Part shown: piece by piece, positions 1 to 6,696 of the stretch
Layout: each line of letters opens with the position of its first letter
How positions within the stretch are numbered: the first letter of the stretch is position 1
Assembly: GCA_019314105.1 (NCBI GenBank)
Contig: JAFCZY010000119.1
Coordinates: forward strand, 1 to 8,374
Reading direction: 5' to 3'
DNA: 8,374 nucleotides
Source of the DNA: Deltaproteobacteria bacterium
GTDB lineage: Bacteria; Desulfobacterota; Desulfobacteria; Desulfobacterales; Desulfobacteraceae
Translations under genes and position numbers: made by a program
Notes under the pieces: generated by a model
What the model was told of the DNA's origin: nothing
What the model saw: the letters and a program-made list of their open reading frames with translations, nothing else
Database searches by the model: none

Positions 1-1787
1 TTTTCAAAATCATCCTCGCTTTGAACCGGCAGGTCTATTATTACATTGGTATAGGCTCCTTCAACACTGTCAAAATTCAACCTTCCACCATGATCTTTAA
101 TGATAGAATGGCTGATACTTAATCCTAATCCCGTTCCCTCGCCCGACGGTTTACTGGAAAAAAAGGGGTCACAGATTCTATTCATTATATCTGCCGGTAT
201 ACCCGTTCCGTTATCAAAAAAACTCAACCGAACATACTGCCGGGTATTACTATCTATCAATTGCCCCTTGATTTCAATTGTTTTATTCTTCCGGACAATA
301 GCTGCACCTTTACCGAGAGCATATCTCGCATTGCTGAGAATGTTTAGAAATACTTGTTGAATATGATGACTTCGCACCCTAATTTCTGGAATTTTATCCG
401 GAATATCCACCTTAAGGTCTATGCCTTCCTTTCGTATCTGTGTTTCGGTTAAATCCAGACAGTCAGACAGCAGGCTCTTTAGCGTAACCAGTTGCGGCTC
501 ATCTTCCGTATCCCGGGCAAAGGATAGAAGGTTACGAACAATCATGGCGATCCGTCCGCCAGCCTTAATGATTCGCTGGAAGATTTCCGCCTGTTCGCAG
601 CCTTCTTCACTTTCATCGATAAGCAGTTGGGCACAATTAATAATTCCATTGACAGGATTATTTATTTCATGTGCAACACCGGCCGCAAGTTCACCGATTG
701 AAGCCAGTTGACCACTCCTGACAGCTTCTGCCCGTAACTGCTTTTTCTCGGTAATATCCCGATACACAACAATCAATGTTGTTGGGACACCCGCCTCAGA
801 GCGAGTGGCCACACTAGCCGTGTACCACAGGTCCATTCGAACGTCATCTGCCCCTATACATTCAATCTCATCCTCAATACCGCGACCGCTCTGAAAACAC
901 TTTTCAATATGGCATGTGGTAGAGGGCGTATTCCGGGAATGAAAAACATCGTAGTATTTCTTACCCAAAGGATCCGTGCCGAAAAAGTCAGCCGTGACAT
1001 TGTTGGACCAGACAATATTCAAATCCCTGTCAACAAGAATAACAAAATCGGTAAACGAATTAAGAATTCCTGCCAGTTTCTCCTCACTTGCAAGCAATGC
1101 TTTTTCAACTCGCCTGCGTTCTTTAATGGTCTTGTTCTCCTTTAGCCAGACCAGTCCTATTGCAGATAAAAGACCAAATACGACAATAGATAAAACCTTG
1201 GAAGAAAATGATAAGAGCTTGTCAAATTTTTCCTTCCGGTCTGTGATGTCATAATAAATTTCGAATGCCCCCAAAAAAGTATTTCCGCTCATTTGCGGTA
1301 CATATGTCTCCACTACGTCAGCTGCCAATTTCCGGCCTTCCAGAGATTTGGTATCTTTTTTCACCATGGTTGCATAAACATTTCCCCGGGCTACGATGTC
1401 ATGAAAATATTTTGCTCTGTTAATTTTTCCGATATCACCCGGTTCTGAAGAAAAAATGATTTCGCCTGTACTTGAAAACACCTTTAATTTATCCAATTCA
1501 AAGGTATCGATTATTTTATCGATTTCATACTGTATGTCGGTATTAAAAGACGATTGCCTTTGTTCTGTCTTTTCCGGCATAAAGGTTGTAGATAGATATT
1601 TCGCCACGCGGACCGCATCGTTTTTAGTGTTATCAACGACCAGTTCAGTAAGCGAAGGGTAAATAAAAAATATATTATAAATGGAAAGCGCCGTTGCCAT
1701 TGAAAGAAAAACGATTAAAATATTTCTCAATAATTTGATTTTGAGAATCTGTTTTTCAGATATTAATTTTGGCATTTTCCATTCCAT
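1..1787 (-). CDS. Membrane-bound PAS sensor histidine kinase (partial, C-terminus beyond window)
   Basis: This is a two-component sensor kinase that autophosphorylates on histidine in response to a signal. The reading frame is open for 595 codons to the left edge. In order I see a transmembrane segment (about residues 20-43), a probable periplasmic sensor region (45-190), a second transmembrane segment (about 197-215), a PAS domain (about 235-347), and a kinase core. The core has an H-box with VAHEINNP (His373), an N-box LNILSNARYAL (481-491), a G1 box DNGTGIP (525-531), an F-box DPFFSSKPS (540-548) and a G2 box GEGTGLGLS (549-557), so all catalytic motifs are intact. The frame continues past the last beta strand, so a receiver domain could follow, but this is not visible. 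The start is uncertain: ATG at 1787 follows a weak AGTGGA, while an in-frame ATG lies at 1775 and a GTG at 1796. It lies 97 bp beyond the synthetase relic on the same strand. Neither its partner regulator nor its signal can be read here. Confidence 0.9.
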   Translation of the reverse strand, partial: MEWKMPKLISEKQILKIKLLRNILIVFLSMATALSIYNIFFIYPSLTELVVDNTKNDAVRVAKYLSTTFMPEKTEQRQSSFNTDIQYEIDKIIDTFELDKLKVFSSTGEIIFSSEPGDIGKINRAKYFHDIVARGNVYATMVKKDTKSLEGRKLAADVVETYVPQMSGNTFLGAFEIYYDITDRKEKFDKLLSFSSKVLSIVVFGLLSAIGLVWLKENKTIKERRRVEKALLASEEKLAGILNSFTDFVILVDRDLNIVWSNNVTADFFGTDPLGKKYYDVFHSRNTPSTTCHIEKCFQSGRGIEDEIECIGADDVRMDLWYTASVATRSEAGVPTTLIVVYRDITEKKQLRAEAVRSGQLASIGELAAGVAHEINNPVNGIINCAQLLIDESEEGCEQAEIFQRIIKAGGRIAMIVRNLLSFARDTEDEPQLVTLKSLLSDCLDLTETQIRKEGIDLKVDIPDKIPEIRVRSHHIQQVFLNILSNARYALGKGAAIVRKNKTIEIKGQLIDSNTRQYVRLSFFDNGTGIPADIMNRICDPFFSSKPSGEGTGLGLSISHSIIKDHGGRLNFDSVEGAYTNVIIDLPVQSEDDFE

Positions 1788-1884
1788 TTTTCCACTATTT
1801 TATATTAAATACAGAGGATAAGAATACCAGACAAAAGTCAACCTTTTTTTCAAAAGGAATGGATTCCATCCAGCCTCCAACCGA

Positions 1885-2493
1885 TTAATTATACTGTGAC
1901 CGGATATCTTTTTTACTGATTTTACCGACACTGGTTTTGGGAATCTCACCGTTTAATACAATTTTTGAAGGAATGCCGTATTTTGGAATCACTCCCTTTT
2001 CCACAAACGTCATACAAAAATCCTGAATATCCTTTTCCGTAACTTTATTCTGAAATTCATCTTTGAGCATCACTATGGCAAGCGGTCTTTCACCCCATTT
2101 TTCATCAATAATCCCCACAACTGCGACTTCATTGACGGCTTCATGTTGACTGATGATGTCTTCTATCTCAATTGAAGACACCCATTCACCACCGGTTTTT
2201 ATAACATCCTTCAATTTTTTATAACATCCTTCAATCGGTCTGTAATCCTTAGATAGCCTTCCGTATCAATCACACCAATATCGCCGGTATGCAGCACAGC
2301 CCCCATCATGGGAACGGCAAAAAAACATTCCAGATACCGGTGGGAGTCCCAGTCCATAACCGCTACCGTGTCCCCGGGCTTTACGCCTAATGCTTCAAGC
2401 ATGTTTGCAAGCTTTTTAATTCTTTTGTATAAAGTGACATAGCTGTACCTGAGCTTGTCTCTGTATACAATCTCCTGATCAGGCAAATAACGC
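1885..2493 (-). pseudogene. Degraded AlkK-like fatty acyl-CoA synthetase (AMP-forming), relic
   Basis: An intact member of this family activates a fatty or related acid to its CoA thioester with ATP and is about 540-560 residues long. Only about 195 codons remain, in two frames. Codons from 2492 down start in mid-protein ([13 protein letters not shown]) immediately after the thiolase stop, with no convincing start codon or ribosome site. The N-terminal piece, including [19 protein letters not shown], runs to AVLHT and then jumps directly into [19 protein letters not shown], which belongs near the C-terminal A7/A8 region. Roughly 300 residues are missing, including the ATP-binding P-loop and the acyl pocket. 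A 20-bp tandem duplication at 2196-2235 then shifts the frame, creating a TGA at 2211-2213. The C-terminal piece keeps the hinge region (TGGEWVSSIEIED) and the A10 motif with its lysine (PKTSVGKISKK). It is the last member of the operon and cannot encode a working ligase. Short peptides from the TTG codons at 2486 or 2214 are possible but unlikely to matter. Confidence 0.9.
2196..2235. repeat. Perfect 20-bp tandem duplication (2 copies)
   Basis: Two identical 20-bp units, 2196-2215 and 2216-2235 (plus strand tttttataacatccttcaat), lie back to back inside the synthetase relic. Removing one copy restores a continuous frame reading [13 protein letters not shown], which matches the family, so the second copy is a duplication and the cause of the frameshift (20 is not a multiple of 3). 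Confidence 0.95.
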
Positions 2494-3744
2494 TTACATC
2501 ATTTCAATGGCACAGGCCATGGACACTCCGCCGCCGCCGCAAAGCGTGGCAAGCCCAAGGGTATCACCCCGTTTTTTCATGGCATACATCAAGGTAACCA
2601 TGATCCTTGCACCAGTGGAACCCACAGGGTGTCCCAAACCAATGCCGGAACCATTCACATTGGTGATTTCCCGGTTCAGGCCCAATTCTCTCTCACACCC
2701 GATGTATTGTGAGGCAAACGCTTCGTTGACTTCAATTAGTTCAAAATCATCCATACCAAGGCCGCTTTTTGCCAGAAGGTTTTTCACAGCTGGAACCGGA
2801 GACATACCCATGATGGTTGGATGGCAGGCACCCATGCCGGACGCTTTTATCCTTGCAATTGGGTTCAGACCAAGTTCCTTTGCTTTTTCAGCTGACATGA
2901 TGATCATGCCCGTGGATCCGTCATTGAGGCCACTGGAATTCCCAGCGGTAACCTTTCCTATTTTTGGAATAAAGGCTGCCGGCAAGTTCTGAAGCTTTTC
3001 CATGGTCATGCCCGGTCTGAAATGTTCATCCTTATCAAAAATAAGAGGACTTTTTTTGCGCTGAGGCACTTCAATCGGCACAATTTCTTCTTTAAAAGAC
3101 CCGTCATTGGTTGCCCGTTCGGTATTATTGTGGCTTCTTAAGGCAACTTCATCCATTTCTTCCCTGCTGATATTAAATTTCTGGGCAATAAATTCAGCCG
3201 TATGTCCCATGATATAGGGTTTGCCCATAAAATAGCTTGCCGGTGCCTGTTCAGTATTTAAAGGCGCTAATTCATCAAAAGGCAAAACATAGGACCCGCA
3301 ATGAAGCGCATGAATCATGGCATCCACAAACTGCTGATCTTGAAGTCGGCATCCCCATCTGGCATTGGGCACAGTATATGGCACCCCTGACATATGCTCC
3401 ACACCCCCGGAAAGTATTATGTCAGCCATACCGGCCTGAATCATGGCAGCCCCGGAAAGGGTGGCTTCCATGCCCGAAATACAGACCCTGTTTACAGTAA
3501 CTGCAGGGACCGTGTCCGGTATGCCTGCCATGAGTGCTGCCACACGAGTTGTATTCAAGGTATCGTGATGCTCAATGCAAGTGCCGTATCTTACATCATC
3601 AATGAGTGCAGGGTCGATCCCTGCTCTTTTTATAGCTTCTTTCATGGTAACACTGGCAATCTTTGCCCCGTTCAAATTTTTTAATGTGCCGCCGAAGGCT
3701 CCGATGGCTGTTCTACAAGCTGAAACAATAACTATATCTTTCAT
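2494..3744 (-). CDS. Acetyl-CoA acetyltransferase / 3-ketoacyl-CoA thiolase
   Basis: This cytoplasmic thiolase-family enzyme should cleave a 3-ketoacyl-CoA with free CoA to acetyl-CoA and a shortened acyl-CoA, the last step of a beta-oxidation turn; the reverse condensation is also chemically possible. The catalytic set is complete: nucleophile Cys88 in [16 protein letters not shown] at 339-344, His372 in [13 protein letters not shown], and Cys402 in LCGGGG. The N-terminus [13 protein letters not shown] is typical. The protein has 416 residues, slightly longer than the usual 390-400, and most of the excess is in the segment of about residues 145-180 ahead of the [12 protein letters not shown] helix. 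The start ATG has an AGGA eight bases upstream. The gene is 60 bp downstream of the acyl-CoA dehydrogenase and abuts the synthetase relic at its 3' end. Substrate chain length or branching cannot be read from the sequence. Confidence 0.95.
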   Translation of the reverse strand: MKDIVIVSACRTAIGAFGGTLKNLNGAKIASVTMKEAIKRAGIDPALIDDVRYGTCIEHHDTLNTTRVAALMAGIPDTVPAVTVNRVCISGMEATLSGAAMIQAGMADIILSGGVEHMSGVPYTVPNARWGCRLQDQQFVDAMIHALHCGSYVLPFDELAPLNTEQAPASYFMGKPYIMGHTAEFIAQKFNISREEMDEVALRSHNNTERATNDGSFKEEIVPIEVPQRKKSPLIFDKDEHFRPGMTMEKLQNLPAAFIPKIGKVTAGNSSGLNDGSTGMIIMSAEKAKELGLNPIARIKASGMGACHPTIMGMSPVPAVKNLLAKSGLGMDDFELIEVNEAFASQYIGCERELGLNREITNVNGSGIGLGHPVGSTGARIMVTLMYAMKKRGDTLGLATLCGGGGVSMACAIEMM

Positions 3745-3772
3745 ATTTTTATTCCTGTTTTAAAAATTTTCG

Positions 3773-3792
3773 TTGAATGCATTAGCACTCAA
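3773..3792 (-). other. Intercistronic stem-loop between acyl-CoA dehydrogenase and thiolase
   Basis: In the operon transcript, TTGAGTGC and GCATTCAA form an 8-bp stem with one G-U pair and a 4-base loop (TAAT). No U-tract follows, so it does not look like an intrinsic terminator. It could affect mRNA processing or stability, or be chance in an AT-rich gap. Confidence 0.4.
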
Positions 3793-3804
3793 TTTATTTG
3801 ATAT

Positions 3805-5619
3805 TTATTTACCACCAAAGGCAGCTTCGGAGATATCAATAACTGCCGAATCATTGGAAAGAATCATATCCATTTTTCCTCTGGAAACCGGTAATACCGT
3901 GTTCATAAAAAACTGGGCGCTTTTAAGCTGTCCTTCATAAAACTCAATATCTTTCTTTTTAGGATTTCCGTCAAGTTTTTCCGTTGCCAGAACAGCCCTC
4001 CAGAGAAGCATCCATGCCATGATCGTATCCCCGGTGACATCAAGAAAGGGAGTGGCATTGGCAAAGGCTGTCATTATAGTTTCAGATTTGGCGGTTTTGC
4101 CAATATTTTGAGCCACCTCTTCCAGCTTATCAACCGTCTTATCCAGCGTTAAAGCAAAGGACTTAAGATTGCCGATTCCCTTAGCTGTATCTATGATTTT
4201 CCGAATCTCATCCAGAAGATCATTAAAGGCCTTTCCCTTGTTAAGGCCAAGTTTTCTTCCTAGAAGGTCCATGGCCTGTATCCCATTGGTGCCTTCATAT
4301 ATCTGAGTGATCTTACAGTCTCTTAAGAGCTGTTCCTGTAGATATTCTTTGGTAAACCCGTATCCGCCAAAAACTTGAACCCCGTGACTGCACATTTCAA
4401 ATGCTCTGTCAGTAACATACCCTTTGGCCACCGGGATCAATACATCGATAAGGCCCTGATACCGTGTTCTATCCGAATCGTCTTCACTGAGCTTGACCTT
4501 GTCTTCTAACAGACCGATATAAAAAAGAATGCTTCGCATGCCTTCTGAATAAGATTTCATGGTTAAAAGCATCCGCCGGATATCAGGATGCTGAATAATA
4601 GGAACTGGGGGAGCATTCCTGTCTGTTGCCTGAAGGTGTTTCCCCTGAACCCTGGTTCTCGCATAATTCACCGCATTCATATAGGATGCTGATGCACATG
4701 AAAACCCCTGCATCCCCACATGCAGACGAGCCTCATTCATCATGACAAACATGGCGCTCATCCCCTTGTTTTCTTTTCCCAGAAGCGTACCAATGCATTG
4801 GCCTTTGCCCCCCAAAGCCATGGAGCAGGTCGGGCTGCCATGAATTCCCATTTTTTCTTCAATACCGGTACAGACTACATCATTGAATTCACCCAGGGTG
4901 CTGTCATCATTCACCCGAATTTTGGGAACCAGAAATAGTGAAATTCCTGCAGTGCCTTCCGGTGCACCTTCTATTCTTGCCAGCACCGGGTGAATAATAT
5001 TTTCCACAAGGTCATTCTCACCGGACGAGATAAAAATTTTGTTACCAGTGATAGCGTAAGTGCCATCACCATTTTTAACTGCTTTTGTGGTCAAAGCCCC
5101 TACATCAGATCCAGCTTCAGGCTCGGTCAAAAGCATGGAGCCACCCCATATGCCGGTATACATATTTTTAAGGAAAAGTGCTTTTTGTTTTTCCGTACCA
5201 AACCGCTCCACGAGTTTCCCCGCCCCATGATTCAGAATATTATGAAGCATAAAGGGAAAGTTGGCACCGTTAAAATAATTATTGGCTGCCAGTGCCACGA
5301 CCGAAGGCATTCCCTGCCCTCCCCAGTCAGGATCATCACACATGGCAATCCATTCACCTTCCCTGAAAAGTGCATAAACTTTGTGAAAAACTTCAGGTAC
5401 GGTTACGGTTCCGCTTTTAAAGTTACAGCCTTGTTCATCCGCTTCTTTCTGGCAGGTAAGTAGCTCCTTGATCGCAAGGTTTCTGGCTTCAGAGACCACA
5501 AGATCAATGGTCTTTTTGTTAAAATCTTCAAATAGTTCGTGTTTGCTTAACTGTTCTACCTTTAATTGTTCGTGAAGTACAAAATCTACATCCCTTCTGT
5601 CTGCAACGACTTGTGCCAT
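3805..5619 (-). CDS. Acyl-CoA dehydrogenase, long form with C-terminal extension
   Basis: This is a cytoplasmic FAD flavoenzyme that introduces the alpha-beta double bond into an acyl-CoA, passing electrons to an electron-transfer flavoprotein. From the ATG at 5619 it has 604 residues, well above the 380-400 of classical short/medium-chain enzymes. The length fits the group that includes the methylmercaptopropionyl-CoA dehydrogenase DmdC. Landmarks in this numbering are the FAD/substrate loop LLTEPEAGSDVGAL (about 163-176), HGVQVFGGYGFTKEY (about 412-426), and the catalytic glutamate in QIYEGTNGIQ (Glu442). A helical C-terminal domain (about 460-580) follows. I prefer the ATG over the upstream TTG at 5631 because a GGAG ribosome site covers that TTG and sits six bases before the ATG. 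It is 21 bp downstream of the hydroxyacyl-CoA dehydrogenase and 60 bp upstream of the thiolase, so co-transcription is expected. Family homology does not fix the substrate; DmdC function specifically is not claimed. Confidence 0.93.
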   Translation of the reverse strand: MAQVVADRRDVDFVLHEQLKVEQLSKHELFEDFNKKTIDLVVSEARNLAIKELLTCQKEADEQGCNFKSGTVTVPEVFHKVYALFREGEWIAMCDDPDWGGQGMPSVVALAANNYFNGANFPFMLHNILNHGAGKLVERFGTEKQKALFLKNMYTGIWGGSMLLTEPEAGSDVGALTTKAVKNGDGTYAITGNKIFISSGENDLVENIIHPVLARIEGAPEGTAGISLFLVPKIRVNDDSTLGEFNDVVCTGIEEKMGIHGSPTCSMALGGKGQCIGTLLGKENKGMSAMFVMMNEARLHVGMQGFSCASASYMNAVNYARTRVQGKHLQATDRNAPPVPIIQHPDIRRMLLTMKSYSEGMRSILFYIGLLEDKVKLSEDDSDRTRYQGLIDVLIPVAKGYVTDRAFEMCSHGVQVFGGYGFTKEYLQEQLLRDCKITQIYEGTNGIQAMDLLGRKLGLNKGKAFNDLLDEIRKIIDTAKGIGNLKSFALTLDKTVDKLEEVAQNIGKTAKSETIMTAFANATPFLDVTGDTIMAWMLLWRAVLATEKLDGNPKKKDIEFYEGQLKSAQFFMNTVLPVSRGKMDMILSNDSAVIDISEAAFGGK

Positions 5620-5625
5620 ATCTTT

Positions 5626-5629
5626 CTCC
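5626..5629 (-). promoter_or_regulatory. Ribosome binding site deciding the acyl-CoA dehydrogenase start
   Basis: GGAG on the minus strand lies six bases before the ATG at 5619. It overlaps the alternative in-frame TTG (5629-5631), which rules strongly against that TTG as the real start. Confidence 0.75.
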
Positions 5630-5640
5630 AAACTAATTAT

Positions 5641-6498
5641 TTATTTTGTATAGTCATAAAACCCTTTTCCGCTTTTCCTGCCAAGATAGCCTGCCCTGAC
5701 CATCTTCCTGAGCAGGGGAGCCGGACGGTATTTATCTTCCCCAAGCTCCTTGTGGAATCCCTCCAGAACAAAAAGAATGGTGTCCAATCCCACCATATCT
5801 GCCAATGCAAGGGGACCTATGGGATGGTTGGCCCCAAGAGTCATCCCGTCATCAATATCTTTGGCATCCGCAATGCCTTCAGCAAGGACAAAAACAGCCT
5901 CGTTGATCATGGGACAGAGGATACGATTCACGACAAATCCTGGCGCTTCTTGTACTTCAATAGCTGTTTTTTTAATTTTTTCAACAAACGCTTGAGCAAT
6001 ACCAAGGGTTTCATCTGTGGTGAAAAATCCCTTTATCAGTTCCACCAGCTTCATGACAGGAACCGGATTGAAAAAATGCATGCCAATCACCTGCCCTGGT
6101 CTCTGGGTAAAGCTTGCTATTGCCGTAATAGAAAGACCTGACGTATTGGATGCAAAAATGGTTTCTTTTTTACAGATAGTATCAAGTTCTTTGTATACCT
6201 GCTTTTTGATTGCCATGACTTCTATAATGGCTTCAATGACCATGTCCGCATTTTGAGCAGCTTCTTTGAGGTCAATCGTCCCTTTAATACGCCCCATAAT
6301 TTTGTCTGCTTCATCTTTTTCCAATTTTCCTTTAGAGACTGCACGATCCAAATTACTTTTGATGGAAGCCATCCCGTTTTCCACAAACCGATCTTCTATA
6401 TCCCGAATACTTACGTCAAATCCTGCCTGAGCTGCAGCCTGGGCAATACCGGCACCCATAATCCCCGCACCTAAAACACATATTTTTTTAATTTTCAT
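5641..6498 (-). CDS. 3-hydroxyacyl-CoA (3-hydroxybutyryl-CoA) dehydrogenase
   Basis: This enzyme oxidises an L-3-hydroxyacyl-CoA to the 3-ketoacyl-CoA with NAD(P)+, the third step of beta-oxidation. The protein is 285 residues, the normal length of stand-alone bacterial enzymes such as clostridial Hbd. It has an N-terminal Rossmann fold with GAGIMG (Gly10, Gly12, Gly15). The active-site set fits the family spacing: Ser120 (SNTSGLSIT), His141 ([15 protein letters not shown]), Glu153, and Asn191 (PGFVVNRIL). The C-terminal dimerisation domain ends in [14 protein letters not shown], as is typical. The start is ATG 6498, eight bases after a perfect AGGAGG; an ATG 57 bases upstream is in frame but would place that ribosome site inside the coding region and add a non-homologous leader. 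It is the first gene of the operon, about 35 bases from the predicted sigma-54 transcription start. Confidence 0.95.
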   Translation of the reverse strand: MKIKKICVLGAGIMGAGIAQAAAQAGFDVSIRDIEDRFVENGMASIKSNLDRAVSKGKLEKDEADKIMGRIKGTIDLKEAAQNADMVIEAIIEVMAIKKQVYKELDTICKKETIFASNTSGLSITAIASFTQRPGQVIGMHFFNPVPVMKLVELIKGFFTTDETLGIAQAFVEKIKKTAIEVQEAPGFVVNRILCPMINEAVFVLAEGIADAKDIDDGMTLGANHPIGPLALADMVGLDTILFVLEGFHKELGEDKYRPAPLLRKMVRAGYLGRKSGKGFYDYTK

Positions 6499-6506
6499 TG
6501 ATCTTT

Positions 6507-6512
6507 CCTCCT
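6507..6512 (-). promoter_or_regulatory. Strong ribosome binding site of the operon's first gene
   Basis: A perfect AGGAGG sits eight bases before the ATG at 6498. It fixes the start of the hydroxyacyl-CoA dehydrogenase and rejects the longer frame beginning at 6555. Confidence 0.9.
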
Positions 6513-6543
6513 TGATAGAGTTTTTATTTTTTATTATATGGAA

Positions 6544-6559
6544 AGCATAAACCATACCA
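6544..6559 (-). promoter_or_regulatory. Sigma-54 (-24/-12) promoter of the beta-oxidation operon
   Basis: Read on the minus strand, TGGTATGGTTTATGCT matches the consensus TGGCACG-N4-TTGC(A/T). The invariant GG and GC are separated by exactly ten bases and the flanking T, A, G and T positions also agree. The predicted start of transcription is near 6533, giving a leader of about 35 bases that contains the AGGAGG. The divergent sigma-54 activator gene next door makes this functionally consistent. No comparable sigma-70 promoter is evident for the operon. Confidence 0.8.
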
Positions 6560-6606
6560 CAACAAAAGTACCTTAAAAAACAAGCTCTTACAATATAACT
6601 AAAATA

Positions 6607-6618
6607 TTTCTGTTCTAT
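6607..6618 (+). promoter_or_regulatory. Third half-site (proximal activator site candidate)
   Basis: TTTCTGTTCTAT repeats the outer part of the inverted repeat that lies further upstream of the operon; the reverse complement of the right arm (6667-6678) reads the same 12 bases. It begins 22 bp from the corresponding position of the left arm (CTGTTCTAT at 6610 and 6632), about two helical turns, so proteins on both sites would lie on the same face of the DNA. Confidence 0.5.
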
Positions 6619-6631
6619 AGTAAAGAAAATG

Positions 6632-6675
6632 CTGTTCTATTTTCCTGTTTTGGTATAGACTGGAAAATAGAACAG
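6632..6675. promoter_or_regulatory. Perfect 14-bp inverted repeat, probable upstream activating sequence
   Basis: CTGTTCTATTTTCC (6632-6645) is exactly mirrored by GGAAAATAGAACAG (6662-6675) across a 16-bp spacer. It lies about 100-145 bp upstream of the predicted operon start, the usual range for binding sites of sigma-54 activators, and directly ahead of the activator gene. Inference: this is the operator for the Fis-type HTH of the adjacent activator. Its position also suggests autoregulation. Confidence 0.7.
6651..6659 (+). promoter_or_regulatory. Possible extended -10 element of the activator gene
   Basis: TGGTATAGA in the spacer of the inverted repeat has the TG-n extension followed by TATAGA, a 4/6 match to the -10 consensus. 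No good -35 is present. An alternative -10, TATAGT, lies at 6616-6621. Either would place the activator's promoter among the operator half-sites. This is a weak call. Confidence 0.25.
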
Positions 6676-6696
6676 AAAACATTATTGAAGGTAATC

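Noticed and set aside
120..180. Possible frameshift in the kinase at a run of seven T/A bases near the F-box
   Set aside because: Reading the run as given yields a perfect DPFFSSKPSGEGTGLGLS motif, so the frame is intact.
909..1254. Small plus-strand open frames across the kinase gene
   Set aside because: They oppose the PAS and transmembrane coding region of a clear kinase and have no family features.
1806..1834. Possible sigma-70 promoter for the histidine kinase (TTGTCT, 17-bp gap, TATTTA on the minus strand)
   Set aside because: Only 4/6 and 3/6 consensus matches in an AT-rich gap; not distinguishable from chance.
1842..1857. Small inverted repeat (CCTTTT / AAAAGG) after the synthetase relic, considered as an operon terminator
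   Set aside because: The stem is short and nearly all A-T, with no following U-run in either direction, so it does not support an intrinsic terminator.
2507..2992. 161-codon plus-strand frame opposite the thiolase
   Set aside because: It is the mirror of conserved thiolase coding sequence and has no domain of its own.
4990..6141. Long plus-strand open frames opposite the acyl-CoA dehydrogenase and hydroxyacyl-CoA dehydrogenase (4990-5463, 5566-6141)
   Set aside because: They are antisense to well-supported genes, show no recognisable domain, and lack ribosome sites.
6499..6555. N-terminal extension of the hydroxyacyl-CoA dehydrogenase to ATG 6555
   Set aside because: A perfect AGGAGG lies inside this stretch just before ATG 6498, the extra residues do not belong to the family, and the sigma-54 transcription start (about 6533) would be inside it.
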